A DNA stretch of 64,000 nt from Paraburkholderia phytofirmans OLGA172 (GCF_001634365.1 NZ_CP014578.1:3906001-3970000); one strand, 5' to 3'. Counted from the first letter of the stretch, positions 35,828 through 45,672 are shown. A program made the numbers and translations. The notes: generated by a model from the letters alone, not told the origin.

Positions 35828-37126
35828 ATGAAACGCAAGTCTTTGTTCGCCCTCTCGGCAGTCGTGGTCGTTGCGGCAGCCGCACTCGTTCCCGTCCTGT
35901 GGTCGGGCGGCGACAACCTGCATAACGGCACGGCTATGGCGGCAACGCCCGCCGACGAGGCCGCGCTGATCAAGAAGGGCGAGTACCTCGCCCGCGCCGG
36001 CGACTGTATCGCCTGCCACACGGTGCGCGGCGGCAAGCAGTTCGCCGGCGGCCTGCCGATGGCTACGCCGTTCGGCACGATGTTCACGCCGAACATCACG
36101 CCTGACGACCAGTACGGTATCGGCAAGTGGACGCAGGACGACTTCTACCGCGCGATGCACACGGGCCGCTCGAAAGACGGCAGCCTGCTGTACCCGGGCT
36201 TCCCGTTCACGAGCTACACGAAGGTCACGCGCGCCGACTCGGACGCGATCTACGCGTACCTGCGCTCGGTTACGCCGGTCAATGTGCCGAGCCGCCCGCA
36301 CGAACTGAAATTCCCGTTCAATCAGCGCAACATGCTGATCGGCTGGCGCACGCTGTTCTTCCGCGAAGGCGAGTACAAGGCTGATCCGACCAAGTCGGTC
36401 GAATGGAACCGTGGCGCGTACCTGATCGAAGGCCTCGGCCACTGCGGCATGTGCCACACGTCGATCAACGCCATGGGTGGCCCGGTCAGCTCGGCGGCAT
36501 TCGCCGGCGGCTTGATCCCGCTGCAAAACTGGTATGCGCCGTCGTTGACGTCGAACAAGGAAGCCGGCCTCGGCGACTGGGAAACCAAAGATATCGCCGA
36601 TCTGCTGAAGACCGGTGTGTCGAACCGCGGCGCGGTGTTCGGTCCGATGGCTGAAGTGGTTCACAACAGCCTGCAGTACATGTCGGACGAAGACATCAAC
36701 GCAATGGCCACGTACCTGAAGACGATTCCGCAGAAGAGCGAAGCGCCGGAACCGCTGCAGCTCGAAACCTCGGAAAAGTTCGGCGGCGAACTGTTGAAGC
36801 AAGGTCAGAAGATCTACGCTGACAACTGCGCGAAGTGTCACGCGGAAAATGGCCTCGGCATGCCGCCGTCCTTCCCGCCGCTGGCGAACAACCAGTCGAT
36901 CCAGATGCCGTCGGCGGTCAATCCGATCCGTATGGTGCTGAACGGCGGTTACCCGCCGAGCACCGACTCCAATCCGCATCCGTACGGCATGCCGCCGTTT
37001 GCCCAGGCACTGTCGAACACGGAAGTGGCAGCCGTCGTGACGTACATTCGTATGTCCTGGGGCAACCACGGTACGGCTGTGTCGCCGCAGCAAGTGTCCG
37101 ATCTGCGTTCGGCGCCGCTCGACTAA
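35828..37126 (+). CDS. tri-heme cytochrome c (AdhB/gluconate dehydrogenase subunit type)
   Basis: 432 residues with an N-terminal hydrophobic anchor (LFALSAVVVVAAAALVPVLW). Three CxxCH sites lie near residues 60 (CIACHTVRGGKQF), 206 (CGMCHTSIN) and 334 (CAKCHAENGLG). This is the layout of the cytochrome subunit of membrane-bound alcohol, aldehyde or gluconate dehydrogenases. No dehydrogenase gene is next to it, so it may serve as a general quinol/oxidase link with the c4 cytochrome. AGAGA lies upstream. Confidence 0.88.
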   Translation: MKRKSLFALSAVVVVAAAALVPVLWSGGDNLHNGTAMAATPADEAALIKKGEYLARAGDCIACHTVRGGKQFAGGLPMATPFGTMFTPNITPDDQYGIGKWTQDDFYRAMHTGRSKDGSLLYPGFPFTSYTKVTRADSDAIYAYLRSVTPVNVPSRPHELKFPFNQRNMLIGWRTLFFREGEYKADPTKSVEWNRGAYLIEGLGHCGMCHTSINAMGGPVSSAAFAGGLIPLQNWYAPSLTSNKEAGLGDWETKDIADLLKTGVSNRGAVFGPMAEVVHNSLQYMSDEDINAMATYLKTIPQKSEAPEPLQLETSEKFGGELLKQGQKIYADNCAKCHAENGLGMPPSFPPLANNQSIQMPSAVNPIRMVLNGGYPPSTDSNPHPYGMPPFAQALSNTEVAAVVTYIRMSWGNHGTAVSPQQVSDLRSAPLD

Positions 37127-37145
37127 GCAGCGTCAGACGCACCTG

Positions 37146-37188
37146 GGGCGCGGCCTGCGAAATAACGCGGCCGCGCCCTTCGTTTTTT
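37146..37188 (+). terminator. intrinsic terminator of the cytochrome operon
   Basis: GGGCGCGGCC and GGCCGCGCCC pair fully around a 13-base loop, followed by TTCGTTTTTT. Confidence 0.85.
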
Positions 37189-37248
37189 CAGGACCGGTAT
37201 CATGTGGGTGGTATAAACCCTAATGAAACCGCGCAGGAGGAAAGAGCC

Positions 37249-37869
37249 GTGCATGTCGGCGAGCGTTTCAACAGCATTACCCACCTCGTCGGCGCCGTGC
37301 TGTCGGTGGCGGGGCTGGCTACGCTCGTGACAATGGGCGCGCTCGACGGCGACGCGTACAAGGTGGTGAGTTTCAGTGTCTACGGCGCGATGCTGTTCGT
37401 GCTGTATGCTATCTCGACGCTTTACCACAGCGTGCGCAACCCGCGTGTCAAAGCGGTTCTGCAAAAATGCGACCATTCGGCGATCTACCTGTTGATCGCC
37501 GGCAGCTACACCCCGTTCGCGCTTGTCACTTTGCGCGGACCGTGGGGCTGGTCGCTATTCGGCGTAAGCTGGGGGCTCGCCGCTCTCGGCATCGTGCAGG
37601 AACTGACGCTCGGGCGACGCACCCGCAGCGTTTCGATGGTGCTGTATGTATTGATGGGATGGCTCGCGCTCGTTGCCGTCCGCCCGCTGGTTCAAGCTTT
37701 ACCAGCAGCGGGTACCGCCTGGCTCGTGGCCGGCGGGATCATCTACAGCGCCGGTATCTACTTCTTCATCAACGACGAGCGCATCCGGCACGGACATGGT
37801 ATCTGGCACCTGTTCGTACTGGCGGGCAGTCTGTGTCAATTCGTCAGTGTTGCGCGCTACGTCGCGTGA
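37249..37869 (+). CDS. HlyIII/TrhA-family membrane protein
   Basis: 206 residues from GTG 37249, which has AGGAGG about nine bases upstream. Seven membrane segments, with family residues ERFNSITHLVGAVLS, STLYHSVRN, KCDHSAIYLLIAGSYTP and GHGIWHLFVLAGS. It belongs to the progestin/adipoQ receptor-like (hemolysin III, TrhA) family, linked to membrane fluidity homeostasis; its role here is unproven. It stands alone. Confidence 0.88.
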   Translation: MHVGERFNSITHLVGAVLSVAGLATLVTMGALDGDAYKVVSFSVYGAMLFVLYAISTLYHSVRNPRVKAVLQKCDHSAIYLLIAGSYTPFALVTLRGPWGWSLFGVSWGLAALGIVQELTLGRRTRSVSMVLYVLMGWLALVAVRPLVQALPAAGTAWLVAGGIIYSAGIYFFINDERIRHGHGIWHLFVLAGSLCQFVSVARYVA

Positions 37870-38113
37870 CATCCCACGGCGGCGAAATGCAACTTAAGGC
37901 CAGTCAACGTGTCTGCATAGCGCGTTGAAGCATTCGGCACGCATTTGAGCGTGCCGCCGATTTCTCTGCGAACGGAACTGGGCTTTGGCCTCGAATGCGC
38001 CATGCGGGTGTGTTCATGCCGTGCTTGTACCAGCTTGTACCCGCCTGGGCCCGCTTTGGACCCAATTGGTGCCGCCTGGCGCCGTCCGCGAAACTGCATT
38101 GCAAAGAGCATTT

Positions 38114-39691
38114 ATGTCTTTTGATTCCCTCGGCTTGTCCGAACCGTTGGTCCGCGCCGTACACGAACTCGGCTACACCACCCCGACTCCGATCCAGACG
38201 CAAGCGATCCCCGCCGTGCTCAACGGCGGCGACCTGCTGGCCGGCGCGCAGACTGGCACCGGCAAGACCGCCGGCTTCACGCTACCGATCCTGCAGCGTC
38301 TGAACACCATGCCCGCTGTCACCACGGCGTCGGGCAAGCGCGTCGTGCGCGCGCTGATCCTCACGCCGACGCGCGAGCTGGCCGCCCAGGTCGAAGAAAG
38401 CGTGCGCGCCTACGGCAAGTATCTGAAGCTGAAGTCGACCGTGATGTTCGGCGGCGTCGGCATCAATCCGCAGATCGGCGCGCTGCGCAGCGGCGTGGAC
38501 ATCGTCGTCGCAACGCCGGGCCGTTTGCTCGACCACATGCAGCAGAAGACCATCGACCTGTCGCATCTCGAGATTCTCGTGCTGGACGAAGCCGACCGCA
38601 TGCTCGACATGGGCTTCATCCACGACATCAAGCGCGTGCTCGCGAAGTTGCCGCCGAAGCGTCAGAACCTGCTGTTCTCGGCCACCTTCTCCGACGAGAT
38701 CAAGACGCTCGCCGACAACCTGCTCGACTCGCCGGCGCTGATCGAAGTCGCCCGCCGCAACACGACGGCTGAACTGGTCGCGCAAAAGATTCACCCGGTT
38801 GACCGCGATAAGAAGCGTGAGCTGCTCACGCACCTCATCAAGCAACACAACTGGTTCCAGGTACTGGTGTTCACGCGCACGAAGCACGGCGCGAACCGCC
38901 TTGCCGAACAGCTGACGAAAGACGGCATCAGCGCACTGGCGATTCACGGCAACAAGAGCCAGTCGGCCCGTACCCGTGCGCTCGCCGAGTTCAAGGACGC
39001 CACGCTGCAAGTGCTGGTCGCGACCGACATCGCCGCACGCGGCATCGATATCGATCAGCTGCCGCACGTGGTCAACTACGATTTGCCGAACGTGCCGGAA
39101 GATTACGTGCACCGCATCGGCCGCACCGGTCGTGCAGGCGCATCGGGCGAAGCGATTTCGCTGGTGTGCGTCGACGAACTGCAACTGCTGAAGGACATCG
39201 AGAAGCTGATCAAGCGTCAGGTGCCGCAGGAAGTGATCGCCGGTTTCGAGCCGGATCCGACTGCGAAGCCGGAACCGATTCTGCGCCGTGGCCAGGGTGG
39301 TGGCGGCGGTGGCAATCGTCAGCCGCGCCAAAGCCAGGGTGCGCCGAAGCGCGAGGGTGGCCAGCGTGACGGCGGCCGCCGCGATGGGGCGTCGTCTGCA
39401 AAGCCGGCGCAGCGTTCGGGTCAGCGTCCGGCGAATGGTCAGCAGCAGCCGAAGCCGCAAGGTGCAAAACCGGCCGGCAACGGCGGCCAGCCGCGCCGCG
39501 ACGGCCAGCGTCATGACGGTCAGCCGCGTGCAGCGGCGCACGAAGGCAGCGCCGCGCAGCATGCGCCGCGCAAGCCGCAGGGTGCAAAGCCGCAAGGCGG
39601 CAATCCGGGGGCCTTGCTGGGCGGCGCGAAGACGCGCAACGACGCGCCGCGTGGCGGCCAGCCGACGCGCAGCGGCCAGCGCGGCCGTTAA
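38114..39691 (+). CDS. rhlE: DEAD-box RNA helicase, RhlE type
   Basis: 525 residues from ATG 38114 ([20 protein letters not shown]); an upstream in-frame extension is not conserved. All motifs are present: Q motif, [36 protein letters not shown] and [10 protein letters not shown]. The helicase core ends near residue 370. The last about 150 residues are a Gly/Gln/Arg/Pro-rich tail with repeated QPRR, GGQ and KPQGAK elements, typical of RNA-binding tails. It remodels structured RNA in ribosome assembly or mRNA decay. Confidence 0.92.
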   Translation: MSFDSLGLSEPLVRAVHELGYTTPTPIQTQAIPAVLNGGDLLAGAQTGTGKTAGFTLPILQRLNTMPAVTTASGKRVVRALILTPTRELAAQVEESVRAYGKYLKLKSTVMFGGVGINPQIGALRSGVDIVVATPGRLLDHMQQKTIDLSHLEILVLDEADRMLDMGFIHDIKRVLAKLPPKRQNLLFSATFSDEIKTLADNLLDSPALIEVARRNTTAELVAQKIHPVDRDKKRELLTHLIKQHNWFQVLVFTRTKHGANRLAEQLTKDGISALAIHGNKSQSARTRALAEFKDATLQVLVATDIAARGIDIDQLPHVVNYDLPNVPEDYVHRIGRTGRAGASGEAISLVCVDELQLLKDIEKLIKRQVPQEVIAGFEPDPTAKPEPILRRGQGGGGGGNRQPRQSQGAPKREGGQRDGGRRDGASSAKPAQRSGQRPANGQQQPKPQGAKPAGNGGQPRRDGQRHDGQPRAAAHEGSAAQHAPRKPQGAKPQGGNPGALLGGAKTRNDAPRGGQPTRSGQRGR

Positions 39692-39729
39692 GCGTTAAGC
39701 GCTGCCTGCTCGCTGGCCGTAGTCCCAGA

Positions 39730-40254
39730 CTAATGGCTAGCCGCAGCGGCAGCCTGCTTCAGGTGCTCGATCTGCCGTTCCCATCGATCGAGCACCGCCT
39801 CCCCTTCCGCTTCCAGCTCAAACGTAATGCCGCTTGTCAGGCGCGCATAACGCACGCTCTGCGCCTCCCCTGTGTCGATCGAGCCGATCAGGTACACGAG
39901 GCCGCTGTCATCGCCTGTCACGCCCGCTAGCGGCGTCCAGCGCAACTGCACCTGATAGAACGTCTCCTCGCAGACGAACGTCAGTGCGGCCCGTCCGTTT
40001 TGCGCGATCACGCGCGCCGCCCGGGCCTGCGGCCACAATGCTATGCACAGCGAGCGCGAGTCAGGCGCGTACAACTCGCCGACGCCGAGCAGCGACGTGC
40101 GCACGTGGCCGTTCGCATCGACAGTGAGCAGCGACGCGGTGAACCCCGTCTTGCTCGCCAGCGACGAACCGTCGAATAACGTGCGGACGGCGTCAGGCCA
40201 TTCGTCGAACACGTTCTGTTCGAGCGCACGCTCGGGTGAAGGAAAATCGCTCAT
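39730..40254 (-). CDS. pyridoxamine 5'-phosphate oxidase-like FMN-binding split-barrel protein
   Basis: 174 residues. The pattern TASLLTVDANGHVRTSLLGVGEL..., then LCIALWPQARAARVIAQNGRAALTFV, fits the FMN-binding split-barrel fold of PNPOx-like proteins. The C-terminal PNPOx dimerisation motif is missing, so it is not the vitamin B6 enzyme itself. The true substrate or cofactor (FMN, F420, heme) is unknown. Convergent with rhlE. Confidence 0.65.
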   Translation of the reverse strand: MSDFPSPERALEQNVFDEWPDAVRTLFDGSSLASKTGFTASLLTVDANGHVRTSLLGVGELYAPDSRSLCIALWPQARAARVIAQNGRAALTFVCEETFYQVQLRWTPLAGVTGDDSGLVYLIGSIDTGEAQSVRYARLTSGITFELEAEGEAVLDRWERQIEHLKQAAAAASH

Positions 40255-40311
40255 CGTATCGATCCGGTCAGAAACAGGTTGCGAGGGTCGCCAGGATCAA
40301 TCATGCCTCGG

Positions 40312-40347
40312 AAAACGAATGGCCCGCACAAGCGGGCCATTCGTTTT
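40312..40347. terminator. bidirectional terminator
   Basis: AAAACGAATGGCCCGC and GCGGGCCATTCGTTTT pair perfectly around ACAA, giving T-runs on both strands. It sits downstream of the ferritin-like gene on the minus strand. Confidence 0.9.
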
Positions 40348-40379
40348 CATCTGTACGCCGTGGACTCCGCGGCAAAACT

Positions 40380-41207
40380 TCAGCGAAAGAACACATGTTG
40401 CGTGATCTTGGCGAGCGGGTAATGCACGCCCGGCTGGATCTTGGCCGGCAGATCGAGCGGCTTGAGCAGCATCTTCACGCACATGTCCGCCGACAGATTG
40501 CGCCGCACCAGCGCATTGATGCGGGCCGCGCGTTCGCGGTTATAGGCCGAATCGTGCACGCGTTCCGGATAACGAATCGCGAAGACATGCCGCAGCGCGA
40601 TCTCCGAGTCTTCGTTCTTGATTTCCAGCACGCGGCGCATCAACGCACCGAGAACCGCAAGACGGCCATTGCCTTCGATCTTGTTGTACTTCTTGAAGAA
40701 CCTGAAAAAGTGTTTGTAGTGACGGACTTCGTCAGTGCGAATGTTGTCGGTGATCTGCTTGAGCACCGGCTCGTCAGAACATTCGCCAATCGCTCGATAC
40801 AACGTTGCGGTGCCCGTCTCCACCACGCAGCGAGCAACCATTTCGAGCGCGCGGGTCTTTTCGAAGTCTTCGACCGAGCAGGTCAGCGAATACTCTTCCA
40901 TGAAATTGCGGAACGCAGTGTCCCAATCGAACTCAGGCCAGACGTAGGCGACATACGTCTTGAGAGCCCGGCCGTGCTGCATCTCTTCCGGCTCCCATTC
41001 CTGGTTGAGCCAAGCCGAGACTTCGGGGTCACCGTTGAAGAAGGTGCTCAGATTGCTGGTGTAAAGATCAGTGCCGCTTTCGATAAACGAAGCGGCGCAC
41101 AACAGAAGCAGCAGGTCTTCGTTTGCGGCTGCCTTCTGGCGATCTATGCGGGTGAGGTCGATATCCTCGATCCGCCAGGGCATCACATGGTTCAGCTCAG
41201 TGTGCAT
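40380..41207 (-). CDS. ferritin-like di-iron family protein
   Basis: 275 residues, almost entirely helical. Di-iron ligand patterns are visible: SFIESGTDL and EPEEMQHGRALK (ExxH) in the first helix pair, then VARCVVETGTATLY and RTDEVRHYKHFF (ExxH) in the second. This matches ferritin-like/acyl-ACP-desaturase-like proteins common in Burkholderia. No desaturase-specific partner (ferredoxin, carrier) is near. The substrate is unknown. Confidence 0.72.
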   Translation of the reverse strand: MHTELNHVMPWRIEDIDLTRIDRQKAAANEDLLLLLCAASFIESGTDLYTSNLSTFFNGDPEVSAWLNQEWEPEEMQHGRALKTYVAYVWPEFDWDTAFRNFMEEYSLTCSVEDFEKTRALEMVARCVVETGTATLYRAIGECSDEPVLKQITDNIRTDEVRHYKHFFRFFKKYNKIEGNGRLAVLGALMRRVLEIKNEDSEIALRHVFAIRYPERVHDSAYNRERAARINALVRRNLSADMCVKMLLKPLDLPAKIQPGVHYPLAKITQHVFFR

Positions 41208-41455
41208 TGTGTCTTTGCTCCGAAAGCTGTATCGACTCGCGGAGCCCGCTCGAAACCGCCCGCTATCGCAAGGACGGTCCGCCGTGTCAGATACAACGCT
41301 TTGAATTAGAGTTAACCCCTTGTATCTTGCATCTTAGCCGGTGTTTAGCAACTCTGCAGATAACCCAGCACAGACCATGCCGGACCGCCGCAGTTCCAAT
41401 TTCACGGTAATCGAATGCTTCGGTTGGTTACATGCGGTGCACGCACTGCGCAAAA

Positions 41456-41480
41456 AAAGCCAGCTCGGCGAGCTGGCTTT
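41456..41480 (-). terminator. terminator downstream of the gamma-glutamyltransferase gene
   Basis: AAAGCCAGCT and AGCTGGCTTT form the stem around CGGCG. The minus strand continues with a T-run (seven A at 41452-41458 on plus). It lies about 110 bases after the ggt stop. Confidence 0.75.
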
Positions 41481-41591
41481 GACTTGAAAAGGGTGCCGGT
41501 CAGGCGTGGAATGGAGCGAAGCTGTCGCGGGCTACGGCGCGGGCGTGGAATAGGCGGAAGCTGTCGCGGGTTGCGACGCGGGGATGTTCAT

Positions 41592-43229
41592 TCAAAACCC
41601 CGCTGCCAGTCCGTCGCGACGGCTGTCGCTCGCCGCCACGTAGCCGCGCTCCGGATCGTTACGGTCGAGCTTCCAGATGTACTGGCCGGAGCCGAAATCC
41701 ATGTATGGATCGTCGACCGACTTGATCGTGTGGCCCAGCTTCTGCAGCGCCGCGGCGGTCTTCGGATCGAGCGTCGATTCGATGTCGATCGTGAAATCGC
41801 GGTTGACCTTCCAGCGCGGCGCGTCGCAGGCGGCCTGGGGTTGCTGACCGTAGTCGAGCATCCGCACGATCGATTGCAAATGGCCTTGCGGCTGCATATC
41901 GCCGCCCATCACGCCGAAGCTCATCACCGCTTCCTGCCGGCCGTCCACCTGCTGCGTCAGGAACGACGGGATGATCGTGTGGAACGGCCGCTTGCCGCCT
42001 TCCACCACGTTCGGCGACTTCGGGTCCATCGAGAAACCGCAGCCGCGGTTCTGCATCGCGATGCCGCTGTCCGGCACCACGATGCCCGAGCCGAAGCCCA
42101 TGTAGTTCGACTGGATGAAGCTGACCATCATGCCGCGCTCGTCCGCCACCGACATGTAGATCGTGCCGCCGGCCTTCGGCATGCCGAAGTCGAACCGCAT
42201 GGCGCGCCTGGGGTCGATCAGCTTCGCGCGCGACGTGAGGTACGCGTCGCCGAGCATCTGTTCGGGCGTGACTTCCATCGAACGCGGATCGGCAACGTAA
42301 CGGTAGACGTCGGCGAACGCCAGCTTCATGGCTTCGATCTGCACATGCTGCGACTCGACGTTGTCGACGGCGAGTTCTCTCACGTCAAACTTTTCGAGGA
42401 TGCCCAGCGCGATCAGCGCCGCGATGCCCTGGCCGTTCGGCGGAATTTCATGCACGGTGTAGCCACGATAATCCTTGCCGATCGGCTCGACCCAATCCGC
42501 ACGGTAGTTGCGCAGATCGTCGAGGGTCAACGCGCCGCCGCCTTCACGCGCAAACGCCGCGATCTGTTCAGCGATCTCGCCTTCGTAGTACGCACGCGGA
42601 CCTTGTTCTGCCAACTTGCGCAGCGTCTTCGCGTGGCCGGGAAAGCGCACCAGTTCGCTGACGTCCGGCGCGCGGCCGCGCGGCATGAAGGTTTGCGCGA
42701 AGCCCGGCAGGTCCTTCAGTTCAGGCACGGCCGCCGCCCACTTGTAGGCCACGATGCTCGCCACCGCATGGCCACGCTCGGCGATCTCGATCGCCGGCTC
42801 CATCAGATCGGCGAACGGCAGCGAGCCGAATTTCTGATGCAATGCTTCCCAGCCCGCGATCACGCCGGGCACCGTTACCGCGTCCCAACCGCGCTTGGGT
42901 TGCTTCGCGAGACCATTTTCCTCGCCGTATTTGCGCTTGAAGTAATCGACATTCCACGCCGCCGGCGAGACGCCCGACGCATTCAGGCCATGCAGCTTCT
43001 TGCCGTCCCACACCAGCGCGAAGGCGTCGCCGCCAAGGCCGCACGACACCGGCTCGACCACGGTGATGGCGGCAGCCGCCGCGATCGCCGCGTCGACGGC
43101 ATTGCCGCCTTTCCACAACATCCGCAGGCCGGCTTGCGCGGCGAGCGGATGCGAAGTCGAAACGATGTTGCGCGCGAATACAGGCAGACGCGGCGTCGGG
43201 TAGGGGTTTTGCCAGTTGAAGCCAGTCAT
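41592..43229 (-). CDS. gamma-glutamyltransferase-family N-terminal nucleophile hydrolase
   Basis: 545 residues from ATG 43229 (MTGFNWQNPYPTPRLPVFAR). The family blocks are GGNAVDAAIAAAAAITVVEP, GLGGDAFALVWD, PPNGQGIAAL and the self-cleavage site GGTIYMSVAD, where the Thr is the expected nucleophile, then the C-terminal GVMGGDMQPQGHLQ. No signal peptide is visible, so it may be cytoplasmic and closer to HpxW-like oxamate/amide hydrolases than to periplasmic glutathione-degrading Ggt. An AT-rich promoter with an inverted repeat lies upstream. Confidence 0.85.
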   Translation of the reverse strand: MTGFNWQNPYPTPRLPVFARNIVSTSHPLAAQAGLRMLWKGGNAVDAAIAAAAAITVVEPVSCGLGGDAFALVWDGKKLHGLNASGVSPAAWNVDYFKRKYGEENGLAKQPKRGWDAVTVPGVIAGWEALHQKFGSLPFADLMEPAIEIAERGHAVASIVAYKWAAAVPELKDLPGFAQTFMPRGRAPDVSELVRFPGHAKTLRKLAEQGPRAYYEGEIAEQIAAFAREGGGALTLDDLRNYRADWVEPIGKDYRGYTVHEIPPNGQGIAALIALGILEKFDVRELAVDNVESQHVQIEAMKLAFADVYRYVADPRSMEVTPEQMLGDAYLTSRAKLIDPRRAMRFDFGMPKAGGTIYMSVADERGMMVSFIQSNYMGFGSGIVVPDSGIAMQNRGCGFSMDPKSPNVVEGGKRPFHTIIPSFLTQQVDGRQEAVMSFGVMGGDMQPQGHLQSIVRMLDYGQQPQAACDAPRWKVNRDFTIDIESTLDPKTAAALQKLGHTIKSVDDPYMDFGSGQYIWKLDRNDPERGYVAASDSRRDGLAAGF

Positions 43230-43351
43230 GTCGAACACTCTCGATAGCACGGCCCGGCGCGTTCTCGAACGCCGGAAACCATGGGGAAACAAGTAACACG
43301 CGGGTAAAACGCGGAGCCTTGGATTGCAGCGCGATCCGGCACAAAAAACAA

Positions 43352-43370
43352 ATTCATTTATCAAATGAAT
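43352..43370. promoter_or_regulatory. AT-rich inverted repeat between ggt and glpR
   Basis: ATTCATTT and AAATGAAT are separated by three bases. The repeat lies about 120 bases upstream of the ggt-family gene in an AT-rich patch of the 330-base spacer that otherwise shows no gene. It is a candidate operator; the binding protein is unknown. Confidence 0.4.
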
Positions 43371-43560
43371 AAATGCATAAATCACCTGAATGGGCCGCTG
43401 CAGGGTCGCCCTGAGTCCGAACCATGACGCACGAGTTGGCAGGCAAGACGTTCGATGGTCTTACAATACGCACACCCTCGTTCACGCATGACCCGTTTTC
43501 CGGCTCGGCATATTGCACCGGTAGCAGGCAGCGCCGATAAAAACCCACGACCCGAGACAC

Positions 43561-44340
43561 ATGACCCGAGACCCCCGCCTGACTCTCAACGCCCGGCAAC
43601 AGGAACTGCTGGAGTGGGTGCAACGCGACGGCTTCGTGACCGTGGACGACCTCGCGGCGCACTTCGACGTGACCCCGCAGACGATCCGCCGCGACGTCAA
43701 CTGGCTCGCCGACATGAACCTGCTGCGCCGCTATCACGGTGGCGCCAGTCTGCCGACCAGCTCCGAGAACGTTTCGTACACAGCGCGTCAGCGGATGTTC
43801 CACGAAGAGAAACGGCGCATCGCGACGCTAGTGGCCACTCACATTCCCGACCAGGCGTCCCTCTTCATCAACCTCGGCACGACCACCGAGGAAGTCGCGC
43901 GGGCGCTCAACCGGCATCGCGGCCTGCGCGTCATCACCAACAATCTGAACGTCGCCAGCATGATGAGCGGCTATCCGGATTGCGAGGTGCTGGTGACAGG
44001 CGGCATCGTGCGGCCATGGGACAAGGGCATCGTCGGCGAACTGGCGATCGACTTCATCCGGCAGTTCAAGGTGGACTTCGCGATCATCGGTACGTCGAGC
44101 ATTGAAACGGACGGCACGCTGCGCGATTTCGACACCCGCGAAGTGCGTGTGGCCGAGGCGATCATCCAGCATGCGCGCACGGTGTTTCTCGCCGCCGACA
44201 ACTCCAAATTCGGCCGCCCGGCGCTCGTCCGCCAAGGTCATCTCGACCAGATCGACGCGCTTTTCACCGACGCCGCACCGCCCGCCGAGATGAACGAAAC
44301 GCTCGCTGCCGCCAATTGCCAGGTGTATATCGCCGAGTAA
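43561..44340 (+). CDS. glpR: GlpR, DeoR-family glycerol regulon repressor
   Basis: 259 residues. The N-terminal DeoR helix-turn-helix (RQQELLEWVQRDGFVTVDDL, HFDVTPQTIRRDVNWL) is followed by the sugar-phosphate-binding DeoRC domain (FINLGTTTEEVARAL, VITNNLNVA, TGGIVRPWDKGIVG, ADNSKFGR). Glycerol-3-phosphate is the expected inducer. glpD, glpK and glpF lie 2-6 kb downstream, with unrelated small genes between. A GlpR-like operator precedes glpD. Confidence 0.9.
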   Translation: MTRDPRLTLNARQQELLEWVQRDGFVTVDDLAAHFDVTPQTIRRDVNWLADMNLLRRYHGGASLPTSSENVSYTARQRMFHEEKRRIATLVATHIPDQASLFINLGTTTEEVARALNRHRGLRVITNNLNVASMMSGYPDCEVLVTGGIVRPWDKGIVGELAIDFIRQFKVDFAIIGTSSIETDGTLRDFDTREVRVAEAIIQHARTVFLAADNSKFGRPALVRQGHLDQIDALFTDAAPPAEMNETLAAANCQVYIAE

Positions 44341-44647
44341 TCCAGGCGTCTTCGGCCATGTTGCAGTGCACGCGAAACTTCGAGTGAAATCAAGGATCTG
44401 GCCGCTGCTCCAAACCGCCTCTGCGGGTCCCAATTGTCAAAGGGAATATTTACTGGGGTCCCTTTGGCGTTTGCCCGGCGGTTGACTACACTCCAGTTCC
44501 CCGGCGTCCGTTCCGCGTTACGCGGAGCGCCGGCAGCGTGAACCTGTCGTGATAGCCGCACCTCCCGCCTGATCCTCTAGCGGACTTCACTGGCATTCGG
44601 CCAGTCGCCAGCAAGGCCGTCCGCGTTAGTTTGACATGGAGAGAACG
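44341..44647. other. spacer after glpR with hairpin
   Basis: About 300 bases without a supported gene. CAAAGGGA and TCCCTTTG (44438-44466) form an 8-bp stem with a 13-base loop but have no clear T-run. A TTGACT box follows at about 44482, possibly part of a promoter for the small gene at 44648. Confidence 0.4.
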
Positions 44648-44845
44648 ATGCTGAGTCCGCATGAATTCGCCACGTTGTTGCTCGTCAAGGACGCCCCCAC
44701 TCAAGTCGATATGGCGCGAGAAGAACTCGACGCCCTGCTGGAACGCCAGCTTGTGCAACTCGAACGGCTCGCATCGGGCGACGAACAATGGCGCGTGACC
44801 GAAACCGGCGACAGCGCACTCCGGGCCATCAAACGTTTTTCCTAG
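44648..44845 (+). CDS. small conserved-looking protein, unknown function
   Basis: 65 residues from ATG 44648, chosen because GGAGAG lies just upstream; an ATG four codons earlier overlaps that site. The sequence (LSPHEFATLLLVKDAP...EELDALLERQLVQLE...WRVTETGDSALRAIKRF) looks like a compact winged-helix-like fold, and the ending resembles a MarR-type wing (VTETGDSALRA). I cannot name a family. A small DNA-binding protein is possible. Confidence 0.5.
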   Translation: MLSPHEFATLLLVKDAPTQVDMAREELDALLERQLVQLERLASGDEQWRVTETGDSALRAIKRFS

Positions 44846-45002
44846 TAATACGTCAGAGTCTGAAGCCGACGACCGGCAGCATGACGGCGGTTGCGCCGCG
44901 GTGACATCGCGCGCGGCCTCGTCTTTGTAAAGCTGCCGCAAATTCTTTTTGCCTCAAACCAAGCTGCCGCGTAACCGACGGCCACTGTGTTGTGCCCAAT
45001 TC

Positions 45003-45017
45003 ATTTACACAGTAAAT
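45003..45017. promoter_or_regulatory. palindrome upstream of the TetR gene
   Basis: ATTTAC-ACA-GTAAAT is a perfect inverted repeat 29 bases before the TetR-family start, a typical autoregulatory site. Confidence 0.6.
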
Positions 45018-45045
45018 TGACGCGACGGACCTTCAGCCTTCGCGC

Positions 45046-45672
45046 ATGCCAAAAACGCTCTCCGCCAACGACATCCAGCAATTCCGCGAAACCATGCGGC
45101 GCGTGGCCGAAAACGCGTTCGCCACGCGCGGGGCGCAAGGCGTGACGATGCGCGAACTGGCGAAGGAGCTGGGTTGCAGCGCAATGACGCCCTATCGCTA
45201 CTTCCGCGACAAGGACGAGATTCTGGCGATGGTCCGCGCCGCGGCGTTCAACCGCTTCGCGGCGCGACTCGAAGCGGCGGCGAAACAGGCTCCCGCCACC
45301 GACCGCTCCGCCGTCAGCGACGCCTACGTGGCATTCGCACTCGACGAGCCGCATGCCTACCGCCTGATGTTCGATATGACCCAGCAGGAAGGCGCCTACC
45401 CGGCACTCGGCGCTGCGTCGCACCGCGCCTGGAGCATGCTCGGGGCGCACTTCGAGCAGCTCGTTGCCGCGGGCATTCTGGAAGGCGATCCACAATTGAT
45501 CGGCTACGCCTACTGGGCAAGCCTGCACGGCTTCACTATGCTGGCGCTCGCCAATCAGCTGCCTTTGCCACAAGCGCAACAACCCGCCGGGAGCAAGGCG
45601 CCGACGCGCGAGGCCGTGTTCGCGCAGATTCGCAAGATGTTGTGGCGCGGCGCCCAGCCGCAGCGCGGCTAG
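45046..45672 (+). CDS. TetR-family transcriptional regulator
   Basis: 208 residues. The N-terminal helix-turn-helix is FRETMRRVAENAFATRGAQG, then VTMRELAKELGCSAMTPYRYFRDKDEIL. The C-terminal domain contains a TetR_C/WHG-like block (EPHAYRLMFDMTQQ...YPALGAAS...GYAYWASLHGFTMLAL). The ligand is unknown. The likely operator lies just upstream. No clear target gene is adjacent; the convergent lipoprotein gene is not an obvious one. Confidence 0.88.
   Translation: MPKTLSANDIQQFRETMRRVAENAFATRGAQGVTMRELAKELGCSAMTPYRYFRDKDEILAMVRAAAFNRFAARLEAAAKQAPATDRSAVSDAYVAFALDEPHAYRLMFDMTQQEGAYPALGAASHRAWSMLGAHFEQLVAAGILEGDPQLIGYAYWASLHGFTMLALANQLPLPQAQQPAGSKAPTREAVFAQIRKMLWRGAQPQRG

Noticed and set aside
41415..43247. 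A 610-codon plus-strand frame
   Set aside because: It is antisense to the gamma-glutamyltransferase gene and has an Arg/His-rich shadow composition.
44438..44466. Intrinsic terminator after glpR
   Set aside because: The stem is real, but there is no T-run on the plus strand; kept only as a hairpin in the spacer entry.
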